The notes beneath the pieces were generated by a model, which was not told the origin of the DNA, ran no database searches, and saw only the letters and a list, made by a program, of their open reading frames with translations. Shown one piece after another: positions 36,830 through 44,352 of a DNA stretch of 44,352 nt. This DNA is from an uncultured Agathobacter sp. Its GTDB lineage: Bacteria > Bacillota > Clostridia > Lachnospirales > Lachnospiraceae. The stretch lies in NCBI GenBank assembly GCA_934358675.1, contig CAKRKX010000008.1, forward strand, positions 1 to 44,352. Direction: 5' to 3'. Numbering within the stretch: position 1 is the first letter of the stretch; each line of letters starts with the position of its first letter. The position numbers and the translations under genes were made by a program.

Positions 36830-38197
36830 TTATGCGTCTAACATCTTGTCGTTATATCCGAACAGGAATGTAAGGATCAAACCTCCGAAGAAGCCGATTG
36901 CCGCAACGATTGCTGCGATAATACCCATCATGGCGATGAGTGCCGGAATGGTAAGTACGCAGGTTGAGATCAAAGCGGTCTGTGTTGCACCAACGGTAGC
37001 GATCAGCATTCCGCCAATTGCATCAAGGATACATACGATAACGAACGGTCTCTTAAATTTCAATACAACACCGTAGATTGCCGGCTCTGTAACACCTGCA
37101 ACCAGTGCAGAGATACCTGTGGATACGGCAGTCTGCTTCATCTGCTGATTCTTTGACTTAAAGAATACACCGAATGCACAGCCTGCAAGTGCGAAGTTTG
37201 TTGCCAGTGTGATCGCCATAACCGGATCAGCTCCGAGTGTGGCAAAGTTGTTCATTACGATCGGAACAAGTCCCCAATGCAATCCGAAGATCAGCATGAT
37301 CGGATAGATTGCTCCGAAAACAAATCCTGCAACCGGTGGGCATACATCCAGTAAGAAGCTGATTCCATCAGCAATGCCTGTTGCTACAAGATTTGTAACC
37401 GGTCCGATTACTAAGAATGTAAGTAATGCGATAACTACAAGGCTGATCAGCGGAACAAAGATTCCACGGATTACCTGTGGGAAAATCTTTTTGAGAACCT
37501 TCTCAAATTTTGCCTGTACAAATACGGCAACAACGATCGGAATAACCGAACATGGGTAGCTGATCAAAGTTACCGGAATACCTAAGAAATGAACAGCCTC
37601 ACCTGCACTGTACAGGGTTGAAATGTTCGGATATACAAGTGCCGCTGCGATTGCCATCGATACGAACGGGTCTGCCTTGAACTTCTTTCCTGCGGTGTAT
37701 GCAATAAAGATCGGCAGGAAGTTGAACACGCCGTCTGCGATCGCATATAAAATCTGATATGTAGTTCCGTCTGTGGTCAGCCATCCGAGTGTTGTAAATA
37801 CAACCAGAAAACCTTTTAACAGACCGGCTGCCATAAAGGCACCCATAAACGGTAAGAAAATTCCGGAGATCACATCGATTGCCACCGTTAAAGCACTCTT
37901 TTTCTGTCCCGGTGTTCCATCTTCTTCCACATCACCGGCAAGATTGATCTTGGTCGTCTTTCCGATCTCATCATATACATCGCCGACATCCGTTCCGATT
38001 ACGACCTGATACTGTCCAGCAGCGATCATGACCTGGATCACACCCTCAACCTTCTTAAGTGCATCTACATTTACCTTGCTCTCGTCCTTTACTACGAAGC
38101 GGAGACGTGTCATACAGTGTGCAAGTGAGGCTACATTGCCTTCTCCACCGATCTCACGGATAATGTCTACCGCCATCTTGTTATAATTCTTTGCCAT
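36830..38197 (-). CDS. Beta-glucoside-type PTS transporter, EIIBC
   Basis: 455-residue membrane transporter. The EIIB domain (1-85) carries the phospho-acceptor Cys28 in AHCMTRLRF. The EIIC domain has about ten helices and the segments VYPNISTLY, GLHWGLVPIVMNNFATLG, and AGVTEPAIYG typical of the sucrose/beta-glucoside family. There is no fused EIIA; a free EIIA gene lies in the divergent operon (39522-40043). The start at MAKNYN (38197) is fixed by GGGAGGA; the longer frame to 38347 runs into the leader terminator. It phosphorylates its sugar during uptake, feeding the GH1 enzyme encoded in the same transcript. Confidence 0.94.
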   Translation of the reverse strand: MAKNYNKMAVDIIREIGGEGNVASLAHCMTRLRFVVKDESKVNVDALKKVEGVIQVMIAAGQYQVVIGTDVGDVYDEIGKTTKINLAGDVEEDGTPGQKKSALTVAIDVISGIFLPFMGAFMAAGLLKGFLVVFTTLGWLTTDGTTYQILYAIADGVFNFLPIFIAYTAGKKFKADPFVSMAIAAALVYPNISTLYSAGEAVHFLGIPVTLISYPCSVIPIVVAVFVQAKFEKVLKKIFPQVIRGIFVPLISLVVIALLTFLVIGPVTNLVATGIADGISFLLDVCPPVAGFVFGAIYPIMLIFGLHWGLVPIVMNNFATLGADPVMAITLATNFALAGCAFGVFFKSKNQQMKQTAVSTGISALVAGVTEPAIYGVVLKFKRPFVIVCILDAIGGMLIATVGATQTALISTCVLTIPALIAMMGIIAAIVAAIGFFGGLILTFLFGYNDKMLDA

Positions 38198-38329
38198 AAA
38201 GCAAATCCTCCCTACTAGATGTTTTATCAATTTTGTTTCAGCTTTTGAATCAATTCTCCTGCTGCATAAGGTTCGAGATTGTGCACCATCCGTTCCGTTT
38301 CTGCGATCGGATCTTAATTTTAGGACAAC

Positions 38330-38388
38330 AAAAAAGACCCAGAACATACCTCAAGCTAATAAGCTCTATTTGATATCTCTGCGTCTTG
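38330..38388 (-). terminator. Leader terminator of the PTS operon
   Basis: On the minus strand AAGACGCAGA pairs with TCTGGGTCTT (one non-pair), followed by TTTTTTG, about 130 bp before the EIIBC start. Its left arm overlaps the end of the RAT sequence, so formation of the two is mutually exclusive. Confidence 0.8.
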
Positions 38389-38410
38389 CTGAACTAAATC
38401 ATAACAAACC
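38383..38410 (-). promoter_or_regulatory. RAT antiterminator site in the PTS leader
   Basis: Minus strand GTTTGTTATGATTTAG then TTCAGCAAGAC. It matches the LicT/BglG RAT pattern (G-x-T-T-G-T-T-A-C-T-G ... C-A-G-G-C-A-A) and its partner at 38555-38583, with a few changes. Binding of the antiterminator would block the terminator just downstream. Confidence 0.75.
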
Positions 38411-38440
38411 GATCTGCATGTGAAATTGATTTCTGCAATC

Positions 38441-38469
38441 ACTTTAACAAAAATTTTATAATTTGTCCA
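38441..38469 (-). promoter_or_regulatory. Promoter of the PTS operon
   Basis: Minus-strand -35 TGGACA (38464-38469), 17-bp spacer, -10 TAAAGT (38441-38446). The -35 is the same hexamer as in the divergent promoter. Confidence 0.5.
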
Positions 38470-38519
38470 TGAAGCAAAATTCACAATGTTGAGGAGCAAA
38501 AATCATAACATTTTCACAA

Positions 38520-38548
38520 TGGACATTTTGCGGACCGGTGATTAGAAT
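38520..38548 (+). promoter_or_regulatory. Promoter of the antiterminator operon
   Basis: -35 TGGACA (38520-38525), 17-bp spacer, -10 TAGAAT (38543-38548). The RAT begins seven bases later, so it lies at the very 5' end of the transcript. Confidence 0.65.
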
Positions 38549-38554
38549 AAAGCT

Positions 38555-38583
38555 AGATTGTTACTGTTTAGTCAGGCAAGTCG
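38555..38583 (+). promoter_or_regulatory. RAT antiterminator site before the LicT-like gene
   Basis: AGATTGTTACTGTTTAGTCA then GGCAAGTC, a close match to the LicT RAT consensus. Its 3' half is also the left arm of the terminator, the standard arrangement for autogenous antitermination. Confidence 0.88.
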
Positions 38584-38632
38584 GCTTTATGATATAATTC
38601 TGTTATATTATTGAGTTGACTTGCCTTTTTTT
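38574..38632 (+). terminator. Leader terminator of the antiterminator operon
   Basis: Perfect 9-bp stem AGGCAAGTC (38574-38582) / GACTTGCCT (38618-38626) followed by a run of T. Confidence 0.85.
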
Positions 38633-38665
38633 GATTCATAAAAATTAGCAAAGGAGATAGCATTC

Positions 38666-39502
38666 ATGCAAGTTAGTCGTGTACTTAACACAAATGCGGT
38701 ACTTTCTACCGATACGGACGGAAATGAAATCGTATTCTTAGGCTGCGGGATCGGATTTAAAACACGCCCGGGTGACGAAGTGGATGAATCCAAGATTGAG
38801 AAACGCTTTACCTTAAAGGATGAAAAACAATTAAGCCGTTTTCAGGAACTGTTGGATCAGATTCCTTCCGAATACATTTTCGTGGCGGAACAGTCGATCT
38901 CATTCGCCAAACATTTCTATAACATGAAGTTGAACGAATCCATCCATATTTCGCTGGCGGATCATATTCACACTTCCATCGAGAATGCGAAACTCGGAAT
39001 CCAGGTTCCGAACTCACTGCTTCTTGATATCAAGCAATATTATCCGCGCGAATATGAAGTCGGTCAGCAGACGATCTCTTTTATCGAGGACAAGTTCAAC
39101 ATCCGTCTCCCGGATGATGAATGCGGATTCGTTGCAATGCATTTTGTCAATGCGCAGTACGGTGCCGAGAATACCAACATTAAGAAGATCATCACCTTCG
39201 TGCGCGATGTGAACAACTTCATCCTCAAAGAACTGGATGTGGAACCGGATGAAGAATCGTTATTCTATCACCGCTATATGACACACCTGAATTTCTTTGC
39301 GCAGCGCGTTGCAGGAAATGTGCACTACGATGATGACAATGAGGTCGAACTTACCTTGTTGAAAAAGCACTATAAGAAAGAATACAAAGTAAGCTGTGAT
39401 GTGGCAAATTACATCAAGAAAAACTATAACTTCAAGCCAAACAAGGATGAGATCATGTATCTGACGATCCATCTTGCACACCTTACCCAGCACAACACTT
39501 AA
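38666..39502 (+). CDS. licT: LicT/BglG family transcriptional antiterminator
   Basis: 278-residue RNA-binding regulator. The first ~55 residues are the CAT RNA-binding domain (RVLNTNAVLSTD, EIVFLGCGIGF, KRF). Two PRD domains follow, with all four regulatory histidines at the same numbers as in LicT: His100 (LADHIHTS), His159 (AMHFVNAQ), His207 (MTHLNFFAQR) and His269 (TIHLAHL). The PTS phosphorylates these to signal substrate and carbon status. It is preceded by AAGGAGA and by a RAT/terminator. It should switch on its own operon and, through the second RAT on the opposite strand, the PTS operon. Confidence 0.95.
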   Translation: MQVSRVLNTNAVLSTDTDGNEIVFLGCGIGFKTRPGDEVDESKIEKRFTLKDEKQLSRFQELLDQIPSEYIFVAEQSISFAKHFYNMKLNESIHISLADHIHTSIENAKLGIQVPNSLLLDIKQYYPREYEVGQQTISFIEDKFNIRLPDDECGFVAMHFVNAQYGAENTNIKKIITFVRDVNNFILKELDVEPDEESLFYHRYMTHLNFFAQRVAGNVHYDDDNEVELTLLKKHYKKEYKVSCDVANYIKKNYNFKPNKDEIMYLTIHLAHLTQHNT

Positions 39503-39521
39503 GATCAGGAGGGAAAAACAA

Positions 39522-40043
39522 ATGGGATTTCTTAAAAATATTTTCTCAAATACAGCAAAAGAAGCAGCACCGACCGTTAGCATCCAGACAGATGCCAATA
39601 CCGTTTACGCACCGTTTCAGGGCACCGTCATTCCATTGGAAGAGATTGGAGACGGCGTATTTTCAAGCGGTGTACTCGGTCAGGGAATCGGTATGAAGCC
39701 GGATGAAGAAACCGTATATGCGCCTTTTGATGGCAAGATCGTACAGATCGCCGAAACCAAACACGCCATCGGCATCTTAAGCAACGACAATGTGGAACTG
39801 CTCATTCATGTCGGAATGGATACCGTTGCGATGAACGGAAAAGGATTTGACATTCTTGTATCCGAAGGAGATACCGTTCGCTGCGGTCAGAAACTGATGA
39901 CCTTTTCCAAGAAAGCAATCGCCGATGCCGGTTATCCGGATACGACCGCAATCGTTGTCACCAATTCCGCTGACTTCTCCTGTATCAAACCACAGACCGG
40001 CGGATCCGTTGAAAAACTGACACCGGTTCTCCTTGCTGAATAA
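39522..40043 (+). CDS. PTS glucose/beta-glucoside-type EIIA protein
   Basis: 173-residue soluble phosphocarrier. The active-site motif LLIHVGMDTV carries phospho-acceptor His96, with the partner His81 in ETKHAIGI. The segment YAPFDGKI and the C-terminal NSADF belong to the crr/EIIA-Glc fold. About 25 extra N-terminal residues resemble a tether. The start (39522) has GGAGGG nine bases before it. It supplies the EIIA missing from the divergent EIIBC and probably phosphorylates EIIB Cys28. It lies 19 bp after the antiterminator gene. Confidence 0.92.
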   Translation: MGFLKNIFSNTAKEAAPTVSIQTDANTVYAPFQGTVIPLEEIGDGVFSSGVLGQGIGMKPDEETVYAPFDGKIVQIAETKHAIGILSNDNVELLIHVGMDTVAMNGKGFDILVSEGDTVRCGQKLMTFSKKAIADAGYPDTTAIVVTNSADFSCIKPQTGGSVEKLTPVLLAE

Positions 40044-40065
40044 TCGATACATTTTGAGGTGAATT

Positions 40066-42291
40066 ATGACAGAACAGGATTTACGCGCACTCTTTGCGCA
40101 AATGACATTAGAAGAAAAGATCGGACAGCTCGTTCAGCTTGACGGTGGCTGCTTCGGAACAGACGCGATGGCAGTCGGTCCCCGCGCCAAGATCGGTGTC
40201 ACGGAAGAAACCGTAAACAACTGCGGAAGTGTATTAAATGTCCTCGGTGCCGAGAAGATTCACGAGATTCAGGATCGTTTTCTGGCCAAGAACCGTCTTA
40301 AGATTCCACTTCTTTTTATGGCAGATGTCATCTATGGCTATCAGACGGTTTTTCCGATTCCGCTCGGTCTCGGTGCCACATGGAATCCGGACCTGATTCG
40401 TGAAGATTATAAATATATCGCTGAAGAAGCCAGCAGCGACGGTGATATGGTCACATTCAGCCCGCCGGTCGACCTCGTTCGCGATGCACGATGGGGACGC
40501 TGCTTAGAGATGCCGGGTGAAGATCCGGTACTCACTTCACATTTTGCCAAAGCAATGGTCGAAGGACTTCAGAACACACATGAAAACGGCAAAAGTGTCG
40601 CTTCCTGTATGAAACATTTTGCTGGATACGGAGCCGCAGAAGCCGGACGAGAATACAATACGGTCGATATGAGCAAGCGCCGTTTTCTGCAGGATTACAT
40701 GCCTGGTTACAAAGCGGCAGTGGATGCCGGATGCGAGATGGTCATGACTTCCTTTAATACGGTTGATGAAATTCCTGCCACGGCAAACAAATGGCTGATG
40801 GATGATGTACTTCGCAAGGAGTGGGGATTTGATGGTGTTATCATCACCGATTATGCAGCTGTATCGGAACTGAAAGCACACGGGGTTGCCGCGGACGACT
40901 ACGAAGCCGCCAAGCTCGCCATGGACGCAACGGTCGATATCGATATGAAGACCGCATGCTACGCCAACCAGCTCAAAAAACTTGTTGAAGATCACAAGAT
41001 TAACGAAGCGCAGATCGATGCTGCCTGCTACCGTGTTCTCACATTAAAGAACAAACTCGGACTTTTTGAAGATCCCTATTACGGCTGCAGCGTCGAAAAG
41101 CGTAAAGCCGTACTCTGCACACCAGAAAAGATTGCCGCAGCACGCGATACCGCCGATCGTGCGATGGTTCTTCTGAAAAATGATAACATTCTTCCGTTAA
41201 AGAAAGACGGACAGAAAATTGCTTTGATCGGACCGTACGCGGACAGCCTCGACATCATCGGTATGTGGGCAGTCCATGCAGACCGCAGACATTCGATCAC
41301 GATCCGTCAGGCAATGGAACAGATTGTCGGAGCCGATCATTTCACAACAACAAAAGGATGTGATTTTCTGGATGATTATAGCACACTCGGAGAGTTCGGT
41401 TTCATCCCGTCGATCGCCGACCAGAAACTCTCACCGGAAAAAGCCGATGCCGAACATGACAAGGCATTACAACTGGCTACCGATGCCGATGTCGTTGTGA
41501 TGGCACTTGGTGAGCATATGCTGCAAAGCGGAGAATCCGGTTCCCGAACCGATATTACCTTACCTGCGCCACAGAAGAAATTACTTCACGAAATAAAATC
41601 TCTAGGTAAAAAAGTTGTTCTTGTCCTCTTCAACGGAAGACCACTCGCACTAACCGACATCATCGATGACTGCGACGCGATCCTTGAGGCATGGTTCCCG
41701 GGTACCGCCGGTGGACTTTCCATCTGTGACTGCCTTTTCGGCGATTACAATCCTTCCGGACGCTTAACCGTAAGCTTTCCTTACAACGTCGGACAGGAAC
41801 CACTCTACTATGCACAGTTTGCAACCGGAAGACCTGCAAAGACAAGCACACACAGCGGGCGTTTTGTTTCGCGCTATCTGGATTGTCCGAACGAAGCACT
41901 CTATCCATTCGGTTACGGATTATCTTATCACAAAGCTGAATATAAGGATCTGACACTTGATCAGACAACCTTATCCAGATCCGAAAATGATGCGATTCAA
42001 GTTTCTGTGACGGTGACAAACACGAGCGAGATTGCCGGCATCGAGACCGTACAGCTTTATATCCGCGATCTTGTGGGAAGCGTTGTTCGACCGATCCTTG
42101 AATTGAAAGACTATCGCCAGATTACACTCGGCGCAAGAGAAACAAAGACCGTAACATTTACCATTACGGAAGAAATGTTGCGTTTCTATACCAAAGATTA
42201 TACATTTACTAGTGAATTGGGTAACTTCAAAGTATTTGTCGGTCCAAACAGTGCCGACCTCCTGGAAGCTGATTTTTGCTTGTCAGAGTAA
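40066..42291 (+). CDS. GH3 beta-glucosidase, intracellular
   Basis: 741 residues, no signal peptide. The N-terminal barrel holds the conserved KHFAGYGAAEAGREYN (183-198) and the nucleophile Asp262 in GVIITDYAAV. The second alpha/beta domain (about 390-560) includes LGEHMLQSGESGSR, which probably supplies the acid/base. A fibronectin-like domain (about 655-735) closes the protein. GH3 members hydrolyse non-phosphorylated beta-glucosides or xylosides. It is encoded with the antiterminator and EIIA, 22 bp after the latter. A terminator follows. Its substrate may enter by another transporter or be the neutral product left after dephosphorylation. Confidence 0.93.
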   Translation: MTEQDLRALFAQMTLEEKIGQLVQLDGGCFGTDAMAVGPRAKIGVTEETVNNCGSVLNVLGAEKIHEIQDRFLAKNRLKIPLLFMADVIYGYQTVFPIPLGLGATWNPDLIREDYKYIAEEASSDGDMVTFSPPVDLVRDARWGRCLEMPGEDPVLTSHFAKAMVEGLQNTHENGKSVASCMKHFAGYGAAEAGREYNTVDMSKRRFLQDYMPGYKAAVDAGCEMVMTSFNTVDEIPATANKWLMDDVLRKEWGFDGVIITDYAAVSELKAHGVAADDYEAAKLAMDATVDIDMKTACYANQLKKLVEDHKINEAQIDAACYRVLTLKNKLGLFEDPYYGCSVEKRKAVLCTPEKIAAARDTADRAMVLLKNDNILPLKKDGQKIALIGPYADSLDIIGMWAVHADRRHSITIRQAMEQIVGADHFTTTKGCDFLDDYSTLGEFGFIPSIADQKLSPEKADAEHDKALQLATDADVVVMALGEHMLQSGESGSRTDITLPAPQKKLLHEIKSLGKKVVLVLFNGRPLALTDIIDDCDAILEAWFPGTAGGLSICDCLFGDYNPSGRLTVSFPYNVGQEPLYYAQFATGRPAKTSTHSGRFVSRYLDCPNEALYPFGYGLSYHKAEYKDLTLDQTTLSRSENDAIQVSVTVTNTSEIAGIETVQLYIRDLVGSVVRPILELKDYRQITLGARETKTVTFTITEEMLRFYTKDYTFTSELGNFKVFVGPNSADLLEADFCLSE

Positions 42292-42307
42292 CTACTCCTT
42301 TCATCTA

Positions 42308-42356
42308 ATGAGCCGGGGCATATCAACATGACATGTCCCGGCTCATCCCTTTTTTA
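42308..42356 (+). terminator. Terminator after the GH3 gene
   Basis: ATGAGCCGGG / CCCGGCTCAT, 10-bp perfect, extended by CAT/ATG pairing in the loop, followed by CCCTTTTTTA. It also faces the end of the MFS gene at 42354. Confidence 0.85.
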
Positions 42357-43646
42357 TACTGTATACCGGAAATCTCCTTTGATTCTCGGATAAGAATCGT
42401 TTTCGACCGGCTTTCTTTCTTCTGCAATAGCCATCCGAAAAGCAATGATTCCAAGTACAAAAAATATTGCAATTGCACCTACACCGATATTGACACTGCC
42501 CGTAATCTGCGATACAACGCTGATCACGATTGTTCCGAGGAATGAAGCACCCTTGCCGCAGATGTCCATCAGTCCGAAATATTCACCGGATTTTTCCGCC
42601 GGAATAATCTTGGTATAATAGGATCTCGACAATGCCTGAATGCCACCCTGAAACATGCCGACAAAGATAGCAAGGCACCAGAACTGCCACTGTGTCTTAA
42701 GAAACATGGCAAACACTGCGATTCCCATATAGGCAGCGATGCATATGGTAATGAGTTTCGCTGTATCATAGCGCTCCGACAGTCTTCCGAAAAGGATTGC
42801 AAACGGAAATGCAACAAACTGCGTTACCAGCAATGCCAACAACAATCCGGTACTATCCAGTCCCAATGCGGCACCGTAAGCGGTTGCCATGTCGATAATC
42901 GTGTACACGCCATCAATATAAAAGAAAAATGCGAGCAGAAACAGGAAAATCTTTTTCTCTTTCCGTACACTTTGCAAGGTCTTTCCAAGACGCTTAAAAC
43001 TATTGCGGATCGCCCCCGGCTGCCGCTCAACAAAATTCTTCTGCTTGTATGTTTTCAGCAGCGGTAACGTCATAACAAACCACCATATCGCAATGATTGC
43101 AAATGAAATTCCCATCGCCACTTCCATGCTGATTCCGATCCGGTCTGCACCGAGCACCAGCCCGAGGCATCCGATGAACGGAACACAGCTTCCGATATAT
43201 CCCCATGCATATCCCTGAGAGGATACGTTATCTACACGGTCATTACTCGTCACATCGCCCAGCATCGAATCGTAAAAGATCAGACTTCCGGAAAAACCAA
43301 TTTTTGCAATCATAAAAATAATCAAAAAGATCAGCCATTGCTTTGCAAAGCCCAATGCCAGACAACCAATGGCACCGATCATTAAGGTTGCCGTAAAAAT
43401 CGGCTTTTTAAATCCTTTTGTATCTGCCAACGTTCCGCAGACAGGTCCCAAGGCTGCCACGATGACGGTTACGATTGAAGCCGCATAGCCCCAATATGCA
43501 AGATAGTCAACCGATGAAAGGCCTGCATTCTCTGCCAGATAGTTAAAATAGATTGGCATAATCGTTGAGATCAATAAAACAAATGCGGAATTACCGACAT
43601 CATAGAGTACCCAGTTTCTTTCTTCCTTAGTCATTTTGAACTTCAT
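42354..43646 (-). CDS. MFS transporter, UMF1 / Atg22-like family
   Basis: 430-residue protein with 12 predicted transmembrane helices. The opening WVLYDVGNSAFVLLISTIMPIYF and the block YDSMLGDVTSNDRVDNVSSQGYAWGYIGS are the signature of the UMF1 (unknown major facilitator 1, Atg22-like) group. The second half has QALSRSYYTKIIPAEKSGEYFG. The start at MKFKMTKEE (43646) is set by GAGGAG seven bases upstream; 43703 lies well inside the preceding gene. It overlaps that gene by 20 bp, so the two are co-transcribed. The substrate is unknown. Confidence 0.88.
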   Translation of the reverse strand: MKFKMTKEERNWVLYDVGNSAFVLLISTIMPIYFNYLAENAGLSSVDYLAYWGYAASIVTVIVAALGPVCGTLADTKGFKKPIFTATLMIGAIGCLALGFAKQWLIFLIIFMIAKIGFSGSLIFYDSMLGDVTSNDRVDNVSSQGYAWGYIGSCVPFIGCLGLVLGADRIGISMEVAMGISFAIIAIWWFVMTLPLLKTYKQKNFVERQPGAIRNSFKRLGKTLQSVRKEKKIFLFLLAFFFYIDGVYTIIDMATAYGAALGLDSTGLLLALLVTQFVAFPFAILFGRLSERYDTAKLITICIAAYMGIAVFAMFLKTQWQFWCLAIFVGMFQGGIQALSRSYYTKIIPAEKSGEYFGLMDICGKGASFLGTIVISVVSQITGSVNIGVGAIAIFFVLGIIAFRMAIAEERKPVENDSYPRIKGDFRYTV

Positions 43647-44352
43647 ACATTCTCTCCTCATTCTTCGTTTCTTTTCCACCAAACGTATAGTGGTAAAAAG
43701 CATCTAATTTTTGTTCACCTACCAGATAACTGTCATACTCACCAATCAGTTTTGCCGCACGCTCCAACGCAATATCATATAATTGGCGTAAAATTCGTGT
43801 ACTGTCCTCGCAGTCCGGATTTGCCTGAAAATTAACAAGCAATCCATGCATTTCGCGGTAATTTCCGGATACTTTGAGTAATGCATAGATAAACTTCCTC
43901 TTCCACCTGGATGGTGCAATCAGCAGATTGTTGTATTTTATCATTCCTTTTAGTGCATCCTCTACCTGATCCGGTGTGGTGCCCGGAAAGAAATCACTGA
44001 TTACCTCTGCATTCTTCGCCGAGGTAACGATATGTCCGGTCAGATTGTGTGTAATCGGGTCATAACCATCCTCGATCATCAGGCGGCGGTCAAACTCGAC
44101 TTCAATCTCCGCGTGCGATACGCCACTCTCTGCGATCTTGTCATCAATATATCCGTGACAGGTTGTGTCCAAAACAAAATGACAGATAAATCCATACGCA
44201 TACGCCAGATAGCGCGCATCATGATCCTTTTCGCGGATGATCTCTGCCGCATGTTCAAAAAATTCTCTTCCGGAGTGTTCATGCATCCCATAACCGATTG
44301 CATTCACCGGATTGGATTTCAGCGGCTCATAATAAAACAGGATGTCCGGTCC
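43627..44352 (-). CDS. Zinc-dependent phospholipase C-like protein, truncated by the window edge
   Basis: At least 241 residues; the reading frame is open to the last base, so the true N-terminus lies outside the window. The histidine/aspartate-rich segments YGMHEHSGREFF and CHFVLDTTCHGYID resemble the metal site of the zinc-dependent phospholipase C/S1-P1 nuclease fold seen in many uncharacterised clostridial proteins. An apparent start at 44307 is an internal GTG. The C-terminal half is helical and lacks membrane segments. The biochemical role is not established; many members are only predicted hydrolases. Confidence 0.75.
   Translation of the reverse strand, partial: GPDILFYYEPLKSNPVNAIGYGMHEHSGREFFEHAAEIIREKDHDARYLAYAYGFICHFVLDTTCHGYIDDKIAESGVSHAEIEVEFDRRLMIEDGYDPITHNLTGHIVTSAKNAEVISDFFPGTTPDQVEDALKGMIKYNNLLIAPSRWKRKFIYALLKVSGNYREMHGLLVNFQANPDCEDSTRILRQLYDIALERAAKLIGEYDSYLVGEQKLDAFYHYTFGGKETKNEERMYEVQND

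Noticed and set aside
38198..38347. N-terminal extension of the PTS EIIBC protein
   Set aside because: It covers the leader between the terminator and GGGAGGA; the EIIB domain begins right after MAKNYN.
42333..42545. Small plus-strand ORF after the GH3 terminator
   Set aside because: It starts within the terminator hairpin and overlaps the end of the MFS gene; no ribosome binding site.

Overview
The window looks like the chromosome of an anaerobic Gram-positive gut or rumen Clostridium relative, most likely a Lachnospiraceae member of the Roseburia/Agathobacter/Lachnospira type. The reasons are moderate GC, strong AGGAGG-type ribosome binding sites, a methyl-accepting chemotaxis protein, YesM/YesN-type two-component control of a sugar ABC transporter, a tandem glycine riboswitch, LicT-type antitermination, and many intracellular glycoside hydrolases and phosphorylases. 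The genus call is an inference. No rRNA, tRNA, CRISPR array, transposase or phage gene was seen.

Layout. 1-7.0 kb is housekeeping: a YibE/F membrane protein, a secreted metallophosphoesterase, a ferritin-like/coat-like protein, a glycerol-1-phosphate dehydrogenase family enzyme, endonuclease III and an RluA-type pseudouridine synthase. 7.1-10.0 kb is a PadR regulator / permease-prefix-like membrane protein / DUF4097 operon. Its promoter is separated from its first gene by a 549-bp near-palindromic element (7276-7824) with 70-bp perfect terminal inverted repeats and a 12-bp target duplication. 10.1-12.2 kb is a chemotaxis receptor.

12.4-24.5 kb is one metabolic module on the minus strand: nagB-nagA; an ABC importer (binding lipoprotein plus two permeases) with YesN response regulator; a YesM histidine kinase; a phosphohexomutase; and a GH94 enzyme that resembles N,N'-diacetylchitobiose phosphorylase much more than cellobiose phosphorylase. 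Together they outline a route from imported GlcNAc disaccharide to GlcNAc-1-P, GlcNAc-6-P, GlcN-6-P and fructose-6-P.

24.7-31.2 kb holds a TrmH-family rRNA/tRNA methyltransferase gene with a one-base frameshift, an AgcS-type amino-acid:sodium symporter behind a tandem glycine riboswitch, a MATE exporter, galactose mutarotase and a DegV protein.

31.4-42.3 kb is a beta-glucoside PTS locus built around a divergent control region. Leftward runs PTS EIIBC - GH43 - GH35-like (DUF5597) - GH1 6-phospho-beta-glucosidase - HAD phosphatase. Rightward runs a LicT/BglG antiterminator - EIIA - GH3 beta-glucosidase. Each transcript begins with its own RAT-like antiterminator overlapping a terminator, so one regulator can open both arms. 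The window ends with a UMF1-type MFS transporter and a partial zinc-dependent phospholipase C-like gene.

The least explained items are the giant foldback element at 7276-7824, the frameshifted methyltransferase gene, and the mixed PTS/GH43/GH35 sugar locus.
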